From Stenocarpella maydis (taxonomy: Eukaryota > Ascomycota > Sordariomycetes > Diaporthales > Diaporthaceae), in contig NQMI01000093.1 of assembly GCA_002270565.1 (NCBI GenBank), positions 130,168-194,167 on the forward strand: a stretch of DNA of 64,000 nucleotides, given 5' to 3'. Position numbers and translations under genes: made by a program. The notes below the pieces were generated by a model that saw only the letters and a program-made list of their open reading frames with translations, did not search any database and was not told where the DNA came from. Shown piece after piece: positions 42,949 to 54,251 of the stretch; position 1 is the stretch's first letter; the number at the start of each line of letters is the position of its first letter.

Positions 42949-44996
42949 TCAAGGCATTTCATACCTATCCGTCTCCGGCAATTCAGACTGCGCCATGGAC
43001 GCAGGGACTTCTGACCTCGGCGGTACCGTCCCGGGCATTTCGGCGTGCTGCCCCGTATACGACACCGTATTATAACCCCCAGTGCCGTAATATGTCTTCT
43101 CCCCCGTGCCTGCGCCCTCGATGCTCTGTTTCACCGCAGCTCGCTTTGCCTTCCGACGCCTGAGGATGAAAAACACCGCCGCGCCGATGAGGGCGGCACC
43201 CGCGACTCCGCCAACGACCCCACCGGCTATCGCACCTGCGCTGCTCGAGCCGCCGGATCCTGCACTGGAGTTGGAACTCGACGTGCCTGCGGGGGTGTCG
43301 GACCCCCCGCCAGAGACTGCAGAGCCTGATGAGCTCTGTCCCGTTCCGGTGTTATCGGTCGCCGCGGTGGTGAAGTTTTCGACGGCGAAGAGATTCTTCA
43401 GGCCCGTATAGGCAAAATCCGCCATACGGTTGCTGGGCAAGGCGAACACGGTCAGTAATTACGCCCTATATAAAGCCGCCTGAGGGCACGGTGAGCACCT
43501 ACTTGTTATTATAAAAGCTCCGTACGTCTGGTGCCTGGTTGTACACCGTCTGATTTCTCAAGTAACCTGTCGTGAACGACAAGCTGCTCATGTCAAATAT
43601 CGCCAGACCCTGGGAGTGGGTGTCCCGGGTATTGAACACATCGTCGTAGAGGCTAGTAGGACCATTCTGAGTTGTGTCGACGCCCCCAATCGTCAGGACC
43701 TGGCCGCCTCCGATGTGCTCGCAGGTGAGGCCGTGGCGCGGCCGGAGGGCCGGATAGTGCGCCTTGAACCAGTTGAAGGACGGCAAGGACAGCACGTATG
43801 CCTCGTCCCAGGGGATGGAAGTCATGCCCAGGTTCCCGTCCCACCCCGCGTACACCAGGATCTCGTATGTGCGGTTCGAGGACGCGGCGCCGGTCATGCA
43901 GTACTCCTTGCGGCCCTCGGGGATGTCGCCGGTCGTCGTCTGTTCGTACCAGGCGCCCGTCGCGGGGTCGAAGACCTGGACCGAGCTAAAGGACAGCAGG
44001 TAATCCTGTGATGAGCCTTTCTGTAGCTGGTGACCCCCTGCGGCGATGATCACGCCGGCTGGGCCGAAGTTGGGCACATATTGCATCTGGCCGAGCTGGA
44101 AGTATCCAGATGTCGAAATGCCCGTCACCGTGGCGTTTGTGGCGACCTTTGTGGCGAAGTCATACTTGAGCAGGCCGCTGACGGGCACTCGCGTGCCGTT
44201 GTTCGTTATTTCGCCTGGGGGTATAGTTAGTCCTCAGTAGGCCCTAGTTAGGATGAGATGCATGGGCCGGCGTATCAACCTACCACCTAAGAAAAAGCCA
44301 GTCCCATTCCCACTGGCGACAGGTCCCGAATAGTGCCTCGGTTGCGTTGTAAAATACTGATCCGTCGTACCATTGAGGTTCGTCCACGTGCCAGTCGCTC
44401 CATCAGCGCTGGGCTTGAATGACCACAGGCCTTGCGGTACTTGGGGCGCATCGCCAAAATCCGACGGCGATCCAGCAAACCCGGTGTAGAGCAGACCCGA
44501 CGCTTGATCAATCCATATTCCTGACGCTTTCAGATCCGGCGCTCCTGATGGCTTTTCTATCGATGTGTAGGTCACGGTATCTGGGTCGAAATCGGCTGAC
44601 AGGTCGATTGACAGGAGAGTGGACGCTGGCACTCGCTGTCAGATTGATGCATGCGTCGACCAGACCTCTGCAAGGCCAGGCTGAAAGAATGGCCAGGATG
44701 CTAGTGATGGCTTACAGTACTGATATGCTGGCCCATTGCTGGTGGAATATGAGAATTCGCCGCCGTCGATATACACTCTGCCGTTGAGCACCGCGGCTAT
44801 ACCGACCCGCGTGTCAGTGAGATATGAAATTTACATCAATGTGACGGAGATACTGACAAGAGTGATACGCTCTCCGGAGGAAGACGTTCTCTGAAACCGC
44901 TCCATCAACCTGTCTCGGTCGTAGTTCTGAACTGGAATACAGAGGGCCGGCCAGTGCTGTGCCTACCGACCAAGACCAAAGAAGGAACCGGTCCAT
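42949..44996 (-). CDS. Secreted/membrane-anchored kelch-repeat protein, five exons (585 aa)
   Basis: Exons are 44996-44858, 44796-44716, 44625-44284, 44214-43503 and 43432-42949; introns are 61-90 nt and the sum is 586 codons. The signal peptide is MDRFLLWSWSVGTALAGP. Kelch blades follow: SSAVLNGRVYIDGGEFS, then GNGTGFFLGG, PNFGPAGVIIAAGGHQ and GGGQVLTIGGVD, spaced as in galactose-oxidase-like propellers. Repeated Asn-x-Thr/Ser sites suggest glycosylation. A Ser/Gly-rich stalk leads to one membrane helix at about 490-515 (AGAALIGAAVFFILRRRK) and a cytosolic tail with Tyr repeats. Such fungal proteins sit at the cell surface; their ligands are unknown. The second-intron acceptor is uncertain by a few residues. 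The start at 44996 was chosen because the upstream frame lacks an ATG. Confidence 0.85.
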
Positions 44997-46258
44997 TGTT
45001 ACCGGGATTTCGAACCCCAACACGTGGTCCAATGTCCACAGCGCGGCCGAATTCTAGAATGGTAGCTAGCCTGGGTGTTCGTCGTGAATCAATTGAGAGT
45101 TGGCTAGCAATTTCGTCCTCGCCACAGGCAGCAGAGAGAGACTAGTCGCAGGGACACGCCGAAAATGCTCGGGGGGGGGTTGTCTTTTTGGTCGAGCCGG
45201 CCGGGCGGCTGCCGGGCCACAATGCGGGTCTGGTACTCCGTATGCTTTTGTTGACACAGGAAGGATTCGGCCAGACAGGGGTGCTGGCTTGCTTGGGCGT
45301 GAGAAGCTCAGGGATCATCGCTCCTTTACTCAGAGTAGGAGGACCACACCAGCGTTTGCGGACTCGAGCTCGCCAATCGAGGGGCTGCAATCCGGGTTGG
45401 CACGGACGCCCAGATTGCGTTGACAGGCACGAGGCTCCCACGGCTCCATTTTTGAGCAGAGTGAGGCAGATTGGCAGACTGGCTGCGCTTCATGTGGGCC
45501 TGGCTCTGCAGGCAACATTCCAAATCCTGGGCCACAGCTCAGCTGAGGAGGGTTCGCGACAATACCCGTAGAGAACGATTCCCTTCGTACTAACCCAGGT
45601 ACTTTGTATATGACGTATGTACCTAGGTATGTTAGACAATGGCAGTCCCTGTTGCTACTCGTGCAGCTTGAGTGAGGGCTATTCATAATTCACGACCTGC
45701 CTTGGCGAGTTCTCAACGTAGGCAATGCAGTCGTTCTTCGATAATTAGCAGTCCGTGGCACAATGCCATTCCGGGGCGATGCTGACCCACTGCAGGGCTC
45801 GGAGGCTAGGGTCGATGCAGGGACGGCTAATATCAATAGCGTATGCCAGGGAAGGGCACTGAGAAATAAGGTTTTCTGTGGAGGGCGATCTGAACTGCGA
45901 TATGCGGTAGTATTTGCCACCTTGACTACCATGATGGTGAAAGTTCATCTGGCCATGAGGACTATTCTGGACGAGGGGGAAGGGTTAGGGTCAAAACATG
46001 CTTATCAACTGATGGAATTGTGCTACTGCAAGAGGCCCTTTCTCGGAAATAATCTGAGTCCCGCGGCAACCTCATGATCTCCTGCAGGCCTGCAGGTATG
46101 ACCCGCAATGACGTCCTTGCGAGGGTGCAAGATACGGTGATTGCTGACCTTTGCCCTCATGCTCGTGTTCCGAGGACTCAACAGCTGCGCTCAGCGTGGG
46201 CAGAATTCTCAACCCTCGGAAGGACAGGCCCAATCTGTTAGAAGAGGGCTTCATAAAC
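44997..46258. other. Intergenic region between divergent genes
   Basis: Promoters of the kelch gene (left) and the Sfk1-like gene (right). ORFs here overlap on both strands with no motif. CCTAGGTA-like motifs occur near 45620, and two adjoining CCTGCAGG palindromes at 46081-46096. Confidence 0.4.
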
Positions 46259-47155
46259 ATGGCGACTGGCGTTTGGCCAAAGGTCTTCGGACACGACTTC
46301 CGCTATTCTCACAAACTCTGGATCTTCCCCCTCGTAGCAGGCATTTCCTGGTTCTCCACGCTCACCGTCCTCCTCGTCCGATGGGTTGCCCTGGGCCGCC
46401 CTAGATTTCCGGGCCAGGTCAACCCGGAAATCCCCTTCATTAGCGATATCGCGGCCTTCAGCTTCCAGCCAGTCTTCATCGCGGGCTGTGCCACCACCGG
46501 CGTCTCCTTCGCCGTCACCGTCTTCGCCGTGCATCACGTGCGCTACTCGCCCAACTTCTACGGGCTGGCCGATGATGCCCACTGGAGGCAGACCACGAGC
46601 TTCCTGGCCTTGTTCATGGGCCTGCTGGCGTCTGTGTGCCTCGTTTGCCTGAGCATATTTGACACGTTTGAGAACAACGATGAGCATCGCTTTATCCTCA
46701 TGTGCACGTTTGCTGGCCTCGGGCTGGCTGCCATCCTCACCACGGTTGTCTGGTGGGACCAGGCATGGGCAGCCAAGGCGCGATTCGATGGCTTGCGCAG
46801 GTGGTGAGTCTTGTCCGGTCTTCAGTCGCCGGGAGGGTCATGATGCGGCACAGCTAACACCCCGCGTCTGAGGTGTGTCATCAACACGTTCCTCGTGGTA
46901 GTCCAGACAGTACTTGGGTTCTTGTTCACTCTCTTCCTCTGGAAGGGCCGGTTCCGAGTAGCCGGGTTTCTGGAATGGTCCCTTTGTTATATTGGCTCTT
47001 TTTGGCTGGCCTCTTTCGTCGGATACGTCAGGTAAGTACATCTAAACAAATAGCCATTCAACGCCAGGCTGAGCGTCTTCCTTAGGTTTAGAGAAGACAC
47101 CCATGACAAGGGCGGTACTAGCGAGCGACAGCCTCTGCTGGAGTCTGCAGCTTAA
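46259..47155 (+). CDS. Frag1/DRAM/Sfk1-like multi-pass membrane protein, three exons (257 aa)
   Basis: Exons 46259-46803, 46873-47031 and 47086-47155; introns of 69 and 54 nt (GTGAGT and GTAAGT donors), total 258 codons. The protein has a hydrophobic first helix (LWIFPLVAGISWFSTLTVLL), the family signature PFISDIAAFSFQPVFIAGC, and further helices around FLALFMGLLASVCLVCLSIF and FAGLGLAAILTTVVWW. Two more helices are coded in exon 2, and a polar tail ends RQPLLESAA. Yeast Sfk1 works at the plasma membrane with the PI4-kinase Stt4 and in lipid asymmetry; DRAM proteins are lysosomal. The exact role here is inferred. It is well supported by clean splicing and family pattern. Confidence 0.85.
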
Positions 47156-47394
47156 AAAGAACATTGTTGCGTGGATACCACCTCCTATTCCGGAGCAGTT
47201 CTGGTTGCGGAGAGGTGTACAACAATAGGACCGCCTTTGTACAAGTGGAATTTCACCTCAGGTGTTGAGGCATCAGACCTCGAAGACCGTCAATGATAAT
47301 CGAAAGCAAGCTCTTGTCCTCATCATAACCGTGCCATTCTCCTTCAAGCCTGCGTACAGTCCTGCGTGGCATAAGTTTGAAGTGGGGCTCCCCA
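47156..47394. other. Convergent 3' region
   Basis: Downstream of the Sfk1-like gene. A minus frame at 47253-47492 (SGEPHFKLMPRRTVRRLEGE) may be a frame-shifted tail of the 2EXR-type gene. Confidence 0.35.
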
Positions 47395-48114
47395 CTAGAT
47401 GCACTGTACGGCGCGTCCTCCAAGTTCTGCACCGTCGTAAAGGACAATATTTCGCGCAAGCAAGATGTAAGAAGCTGGCGATACAGGCTCACGATCTCGC
47501 AGGGTTTTCATGTTCTTCCTCTTGACTCGGCCAGGAAGGGGATGCCAGATGGCGTCGCCCTGGGCGTAGTCGATGAACTTGTACTGCAGAGCACCCGTAG
47601 GAACATCCGAGTCGTCCAGCGGAACCTGACCATGTTTGGTGAAAACTACTGATACCATGCGCAAACCACTGAGGAACTCCAGGCCCTCGAGAAACAAACT
47701 CACTGCCGAGCCCACTCCCAGAAGGCGGGCGTCCAGGCCGATATGGCGCAGGCTTGGGGATTCAGCCCAGCTGGTAAGGAACTCTCGTGACAAGAAGATG
47801 CGCCACTTTGAAGTCCAGATATAGATGGCATCTGACTCCAGGTCGAATAGCCTGTATGGGCCCAAGCAGGCGCCGCCGTCCACGTGGTGGAACTTGAGCT
47901 GCTTGCCAGCCATGCTCCGAGACTCGCGGCACACGTGCATGAGAACGCTGTATCTGACGTCTATCAGAATTGACGGAGGGTCACGGTCGCCACTCTCATC
48001 ATACTTGGACCGAAAAATGTCTACGCTGGGTTCGAAGACCTCGTTCGGGCTGGCCTACCATACCTCTCGCTGCAGCTCGAGCGGTAGCCCGGCGAACTGG
48101 GGAAATGAAGGCAT
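47395..48114 (-). pseudogene. 2EXR-type domain protein with premature stop
   Basis: Starting at ATG 48114, the frame reads MPSFPQFAGLPLELQREVW, the normal beginning of 2EXR fungal proteins (F-x-x-LPxELRxxIW). A TAG follows at codon 20 (48057-48055) and the frame then continues NEVFEPSVDIF, SVLMHVCRESRSMAGKQL and YIWTSKW without a break for about 220 codons. The TAG would be explained by CAG-to-TAG. Downstream, the frame ends at 47395 and a second frame (47253-47492) may carry the original C-terminus. An intron covering the stop is unlikely: no donor/acceptor pair fits. Known members have no assigned reaction. It could still be translated by readthrough. Confidence 0.6.
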
Positions 48115-50561
48115 CGGATAGGGGGGTCGAAGAGAGCAACGATTCGCGAACGTTGGCCCGCGAAAAGCGTCGACGCACAAGAGGGTAGGTGCTTGTGGAA
48201 TATATGTCTTGGAGATAGGTCATTGTATCACACGCCCATTTGCTCGAGCTAATTCGTGGTGACATTCGAGGACTGACTGAGCTACCATGTGCCTTCAGAA
48301 AGCAGGCTGCAGCCCGGAGATGGAACAAACTGGCTCGGCAGTCTGGGTAAGTTTACGGTCCTAACAAACTCTGGGTTAAGATCGGACGCAGGCTAGAATC
48401 AGACTAAATTGAGAATGACAGGAAACTTCTCTCGTGTCCTTGTTTTTTTTTCTCCTCTGAAAATGTGGAATTATTATCGGACTGAGAACACAACCAGTAG
48501 CTTCATGTTCTCGCGTGTGGAACACGTAGATATGAGATAGAACATGAAGCGGGCCTTGCAGTCGCTTCGAGGCCCGTCTTGCAACTACGACCGACTTGTA
48601 ACTACAACTAACCTCGCATTGGACTTGGCATCCCCACAGACAAATTGCCGGGAGAGTCTAGAAACGTTTCGCGTGTTCGACTCGCTGAATAAATACCTTG
48701 CTGCGATTCTTCTTGCTGTGTGACGACCTATTCAGAATGGCATTAGGGAAGATTTCAGAAGCTTTGGAAGGCCAAGTAATGCCTGGTAGGGGTAGTCCGT
48801 CCCTAAAAACAAATACCACGGCTAAACTCAGGTGATTACAAAGGTTACACGGAGATTCCAGGCCTGCCAAAGGTGTTTTCTCCAGTCAAAATAGCTGACC
48901 TCTACGTTACCTGATATAATGTCTGCGGGGGTAGAAAAGTGAGAACAGGTGGCCGACAGATCACTCTCGGCAACCTGGTCCCCGCTGCCCGCGCATTCTA
49001 CAACTGACGGACCATGTCGACATGATTTTGCTTCAAATTTATTTGAAGGCTGAGGTTGCCTGTGATTACCATAGTGTACTTGCAGACATATAAATCTCCT
49101 GACACCAATGTGATGACTCGGCTCAGGAGCCGGGGTTACAACTTGGCTGCTCACGGACGGTACCCAAACATGACGAGATAGTGGTAGATCATCTGTGCGA
49201 ATGCCAGACTAATGCACACTGCCTAACCCACAACCAGTGTGTATACGTAGACCGCTACAAAGAAGCAGGCGTCGGGAGTGTAACTAGCCGGTGATATTGG
49301 ACACGCCCATATCGAGAACCAGATAATTCCATTTACAAGCATGCCCCCGAAAACCACCGACAAAGTTGAACTTGAAAATGAGAGAGTTGCGTAAGTCTTA
49401 GACAGTGGCGGATGTGGGACTCACAAAGAGATTGAGGCGGGCCGGCCTGCTTTGGAAGTTTCTCACATAGGACAGGCATATGGTCCGAATGATACAAATC
49501 CAGGAGTGGTAATACCTGTGATGCGGTCTGTGCTGCTGCTTTTGTGATTGGTTTGTCAGCCGTGCCGCACTGGCAGCCTTATAGGTCTTAACTGGTACCT
49601 GGTGGCGAGCCTTTCGGTACTCTTCCCAACTGCCGGACAGTTAGTAGGCAGTTGTACGTATTGTAGTCTTTATTAGCTAAGGGGGTAGTGCCGCCGTGGT
49701 GAGCTGGGCGCCTTTATGCGGTGGGACTATCTCCACCTTATAATACGAGTCGCACGTTTGGTGACCAGGCGTCAGGAAGAGGTGAGGGAAAACCCATCAT
49801 TGCATTCACAGATGGCCGAGGTGCAAATCACAGTTGCCGTTCGAGACCAAGTCGTCGCAATATGTTTGCACAGCCACCCGTCAACTTGGGTTGTATATTT
49901 CACACATGTTAAGCTGCAATATAAAAATTATGGCACAGAATTGGAGCAGGCAGCATAGTAGTTGGGTCCTGCATTCGAAGATGCCGGATACTGCTTTTAC
50001 AGCACTTTCAAATTTATGTGAATTCTGCTATACTGTCGGTCAAAGGAAACTCGTGAAATCGAGATATCTGTTGCATCGTTCACGTGCGTTTCTTCAACAA
50101 CGCAGGTTCTTGCGTGTCGTTCCAGCCGTATCGGAAGTGAAGAGGCCACCCTACTTGTCAAACTTAATGCACTACTTAAGTAGGCAGTGAAGTCTGGATC
50201 ATACTTGGTTGCGAAGCGAAACATGGCTCTCACTAGACTCCGTTGCGAGTGGCCTAAATATCAAGGTAGAGTATCCGAAATGGTAGCGCATAGCTTCAAA
50301 TAGTAATATTCCCAAATTGGTAGTCCTGGGCGCCGTAAAACATGTCCAAGGCGCACATCCCGAATGTTCTCGCATCATCAACTGGAGACCATTTGCTGCC
50401 ACAGCTTTTCATATTCACACGATCACAGATATGATCTTCTAGCTTTGCTGTGTCTTCATTTTGGTCTAATCCGATTTTGGCCCCCATCAGCTGATGTGAA
50501 ACTCTTCTACTCAAGGTATTAGCGAACTGCAAGAACCACTTGATTGATATACTCAAGCGTG
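48115..50561. other. Long gene-poor region
   Basis: No intact gene. A minus-strand membrane-protein-like stretch lies at about 49140-49390: VVFGGMLVNGIIWFSIWACP, then FFVAVYVYTLVVG*AVCISL, with a TAG and an ending TGA. It may be a decayed transporter or receptor, but no family is certain. The rest is unstructured. Confidence 0.35.
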
Positions 50562-50880
50562 ATGGCTGCGAAGAGAAGGTTCTTGTCCCCCGATCTCCAG
50601 AACCTGAACGTGCTACTTTTGCGCACTGGAAGTAAGCTCATAACCGCTGAGTCAGACCCAGTCAAGTACGCGTCCTGTATTGAGCGATGATCTACAGCCG
50701 CGGTGCAGCCTGCAGGAGCAGTGCTTGTGCCGGAAGATGTAGAAGCCATTGCGATAGCAGTGCGGTATGCCACGAATAACAACATCGATCTCGCTGTCCG
50801 AGGAGGTGGCCATTCCACTGCCGGCACGAGCTCGAGAAACGGCGGACTTCTCATCAACCTTGGGTCTTCCGCGCGGTTCA
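50562..50880 (+). pseudogene. Truncated FAD-linked oxidase (PF01565-type) fragment
   Basis: ATG at 50562 opens a frame that meets TGA at 50688-50690, where the family has Trp (ER-W-S..), i.e. TGG to TGA. It then continues VQPAGAVLVPEDVEAIAIAV, DLAVRGGGHSTAGTSS and GGLLINLG. These are the first strands of the FAD-binding domain of berberine-bridge/glucooligosaccharide-type oxidases. RGGGHS holds the His of the FAD-binding loop. The family-like sequence stops at about 50880, after which the same bases read as a GNAT relic on the other strand. At least 80 percent of a normal 450-550-residue enzyme is missing. Confidence 0.75.
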
Positions 50881-51414
50881 CTATGGTCGAGTCGATGCTC
50901 TCCATAGCTGCGTGCAGGAGCGAGCTCGCGACGCCCACACGGTCCGTGTAGACAGGTCCAAAGCGGTATCCGAGCTCGCACCTTCGAATAAGCATCTACC
51001 CATCCCTTAAGAGTGTCGGTGTGATCCATCACTGCCAGGCTGACTGCGTCACTACGATAGAACAAAGCCTCGATAGTCAATAAGCGGGTCCTGTCGAGGC
51101 CGCAGTGCTCGAGATCACTTGTGGCGAGTCGATCCAAGCTCACGGATGCCAAATCAACCAGTCTTTCTCCTTCCAGAAGGTTTCCCTCTGGAACAGGGAT
51201 ATCATTCAAGTCGCCGCGCTCGTAAATCGCGATCAAGTCTGTCTCTACGAAACCCCGACCGGCGTAGGTTCCACGCTGTGCTTCCACACTATCCAGGGCA
51301 ATGTATTCCGCTCCGTGCTTGATAAGGTACTCCAAGCCTGCTGTGAATAGTTCGCGGCCAAGATCGTAGCCGCGATAGGCGGCCTTGGTGACAAAGAACG
51401 ACAGCCAGTCGGTT
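50880..51414 (-). pseudogene. Truncated, frameshifted GNAT-type acetyltransferase
   Basis: Minus-strand reading LSFFVTKAAYRGYDLGRELF resembles the acetyl-CoA loop region of GNAT enzymes and is followed by EYLIKHGAEYIALDSV and YAGRGFVETD. An in-frame TAA directly precedes it (near 51413), so the N-terminus is lost. The second GNAT-like half runs to LKGWV, then shifts frame near 50985 and continues RRCELGYRFGPVYTD and SSLLHAAMESIDS before ending at the junction with the FAD-oxidase relic. The order matches tandem-GNAT fungal proteins. It cannot yield an intact enzyme. Confidence 0.7.
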
Positions 51415-52421
51415 TAATTAGGGAAGATGTATACCGTTATGCATCATTGAGGTGGGCCGTCTTGTGGATAAGGATCACTTTCCGGTGTGTTCGCTGGAAC
51501 TGCCACAAGCCAACCGTCTAGTGTCGACGAATACAGATGGGTTGCTCAGTCATCAGGCGAACGGTTCTGTTCATGGTCAGTAATGTATGTGAGGCCCTAT
51601 GTGGGCTGGGGGGGTCCCTAAAGTTACCGCAAATTATCTGTCTTGATGGGTCGAATATGTGCAGGGCTTGTTGGTGTGAAGGATCAAGCCCGGGTCGCCG
51701 ATGGCGGGACTAAGCCGGGGTGAACGACCCAACTTCTACAAGCCTGTTGTCGGGTTGAAAAACGAAAGAGTAATCCTTACCCAGTGTAATTCACTCGTTA
51801 CTAGTTAAGGATCCCCATAGGTCTTGCGCCTCCTTCTCATCCTTTGCCGGACGGACTGTACATGCAATCTGTTTCTCGGTAAGAGCCATGGTTCGAAATT
51901 GTTTCCCGGGCCTGTGCACGGTGCCAGCAAGAAGATCGAAGGCATAATCCAAGTGACGCGTCGGAGATGTATGTGGCAGCGATGCGAGCTGTAAGCCTAG
52001 CCATCGTCGTCGTTTTGATTTGGAAATTTGGACATTTCTGGAAAGTTGGTCGCTTTTGGAGCTTGGCAAGGCTGCTGTGAAGGGATCTTCCTTACAGTCG
52101 TCCCGTTTAGGAGCTATCAAGTGACCTAAAGAGGCAACTATCCTGTTTGAGAAGAAAGCCCTGACCAATGAAGCTGGGTAGCTCAGGCCATCCTTCGAGC
52201 GCAGTAGTGGGCAAAACTGTAAAAGCTCAAGGTACAGCAGTACCTCCTGCCGCCATGACTCTACTTGATCTCTCCTGGTTTACCTTGGTTCAGTACCCAT
52301 GGAACACGGAAAGCCGACGTGGGCTATCTGAAAGATCAAGCTACCGCATACCTCCCATTCCATATTACCCTTTTCCCTGACTTCCTCGTTATTCGCTTGC
52401 TGGCGTAGGTGATCCGCCATC
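51415..52421. other. Intergenic region
   Basis: About 1 kb upstream of the FN3K-like gene. A minus ORF (51791-52168) includes the coding-like end MALTEKQIACTVRPAKDEKE but no recognisable domain. A G-run occurs near 51608. Confidence 0.35.
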
Positions 52422-53846
52422 ATGGCTCAACAGTACCTAGACATTCAACTCAACGCAAAGGTGCACGATAGGGATTTTGAGCTAGATCAAAACATCATTG
52501 CCCGTGAGTCTATGGCTTTCATCTCATCACTCCACATTGTCGTCTCATCTAAGCTTCGTGAGTAGAGTTGCCGGCGGGTGCCGTTGTCAAGCGCAGCCGC
52601 GGCCATGGCTCGAGCAACTGGAATGAAACCGCTCGCATCGATGTAGAGGTCAATGGAGAGATGAAGTCATATTTCCTCAAGGTAGATCCGCACCGATAAA
52701 TCGCAACTGACGATTTGTGCTAACTCGAGGATTTTTATAACCAGCTTACTCAGGGGAAGGAAGGCAAACCTATGCTTCACGGAGAATTCGAGTCCATGCG
52801 CATGATTAGCGATTTGATCCCAACTTTTTGCCCCAGGCCAGAGGCATGGGGCCAATGCACCGACCCGAACTTTAGTTATCTTCTCTTTCCCTTCCATGAG
52901 CTCAAGAAAGGGCCACCAGACGCCAGTCGTTTAAGCCGGGCTGTTGCAGAGCTTCACACTCGGAGCGTCGAGCATAATCCAACTGGCAAATGGGGATTTC
53001 ACATGACTACATACAACGGTCCGCTCGCTCAATACAACACCTGGACCGGCACGTGGGAGGAATTCTGGATCCGCGGAATGCAGACGTTGTTTGCTTACGA
53101 GAGGCAGTCTCGTGGGCCGAGCGAGGAATTGGAGCGACTCATGAAACCCTACTTCGAGAAAGTGTGCCCGAGGCTCCTTCGCCCCCTGGAAACCAACGGC
53201 CGTCACATAAAGCCAGTACTAATTCATGGAGACCTGTGGGTTGGTAACACGGCTGTTCAGGTGGAAACGGATGATCCCTTGCTCTTTGACTCTTCAGCCT
53301 TCTGGGGGCATAACGAGTGTGAGCGAGTCAATTCATTTTCACATCACGACCTATCCGCAATATTTCGCCTCTAGTTACCACTTTGGTTTTTCTTCACAAC
53401 CACGTTCCCTAAGCTTCAGAATTCGAGAAATTTCGGGTGAAGCCGCTGACATTAAAGTTAGATGAGCTCAGCTACGTGCGCCCAGCTGGGACCGACTGGG
53501 GCAGAGAGTACGTGGAAGCTTACCACAAAATTGTACCCAGGTCTGAGCCTGAGGAAGACTGGGAAGCCCGAAATGCACTTTACGCCACGTAAGCCTATAG
53601 AATTCCCATAATCTTTGCCAGCCTATTGACTGTTACAAGGCGCGTGGTCGTTGTCGATTCTGCGATCTATCCAGAGCATGAACATTTCAGAAGGGTGTAA
53701 GTAGAACCTACCCCGTCGTCTTTGTCCAGATTGAAGGAATCCCAACACCTGAGAATTCACTAAGAAGGTTTCAACGCTTTAGATTGATTGATGAAATCAA
53801 AAAATTGGTGGAACAGTTTCCCGAGGGTTATGTTAATAATCAGTAG
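52422..53846 (+). CDS. Fructosamine-3-kinase-like protein, six exons (339 aa)
   Basis: The FN3K/ketosamine-3-kinase family phosphorylates sugar adducts on proteins so that they fall off. Exons are 52422-52503, 52566-52681, 52745-53318, 53462-53588, 53640-53696 and 53783-53846; the sum is 340 codons. Key marks are ARIDVEVNGEMKSYFLK (ATP-lysine region), GEFESMRMISDLIP, PRPEAWGQ, the catalytic loop VLIHGDLWVGN with Asp near residue 229, LLFDSSAFWGHNEYEL (metal-binding Asp; the Tyr codon is formed by the splice) and the tail LIDEIKKLVEQFPEGY. Every intron is needed to rebuild the family pattern; the largest, 143 nt, ends ACATTAAAGTTAG. The length fits the family. Cytosolic protein repair is the likely role. 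Confidence 0.9.
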
Positions 53847-54251
53847 AATTAGGGAAGGAATGTCGCTATTCTGAAGTATGGAACTTTTGACTAAACCGAA
53901 AAACCTCTGGGAGAACCTTATCAATATTGGAACGAAAATACTAGGAGGCATGTTGGGTAGCTAATACAGATTTGCCAAAGTTGTAAACCGCAATAGGTTT
54001 CCCTATTATTATGTCAGACACGTGAACACAATAGTTCCCCAGTCACAAACGATTTATTCTGTTTTCCCCGTGTCTTTCTCTCAGCTTCGTTCCGTTCAAA
54101 AAGCTAAATTTCACCGTGCTACCCGTCAAATACTAAGTACCTTGGTAAGATTCCGGCCGTGGAGGCAAAAATTGAGACACAATTCACAGTGCAGCATCGC
54201 GGCAGGTATAAAGGTTGATAGTAGAACCCAGTTCATTGTCTTCTTCGATGT
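53847..54251. other. Convergent 3' region
   Basis: AT-rich stretch between the FN3K-like gene and the NRPS-like gene. No gene seen. Confidence 0.5.
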
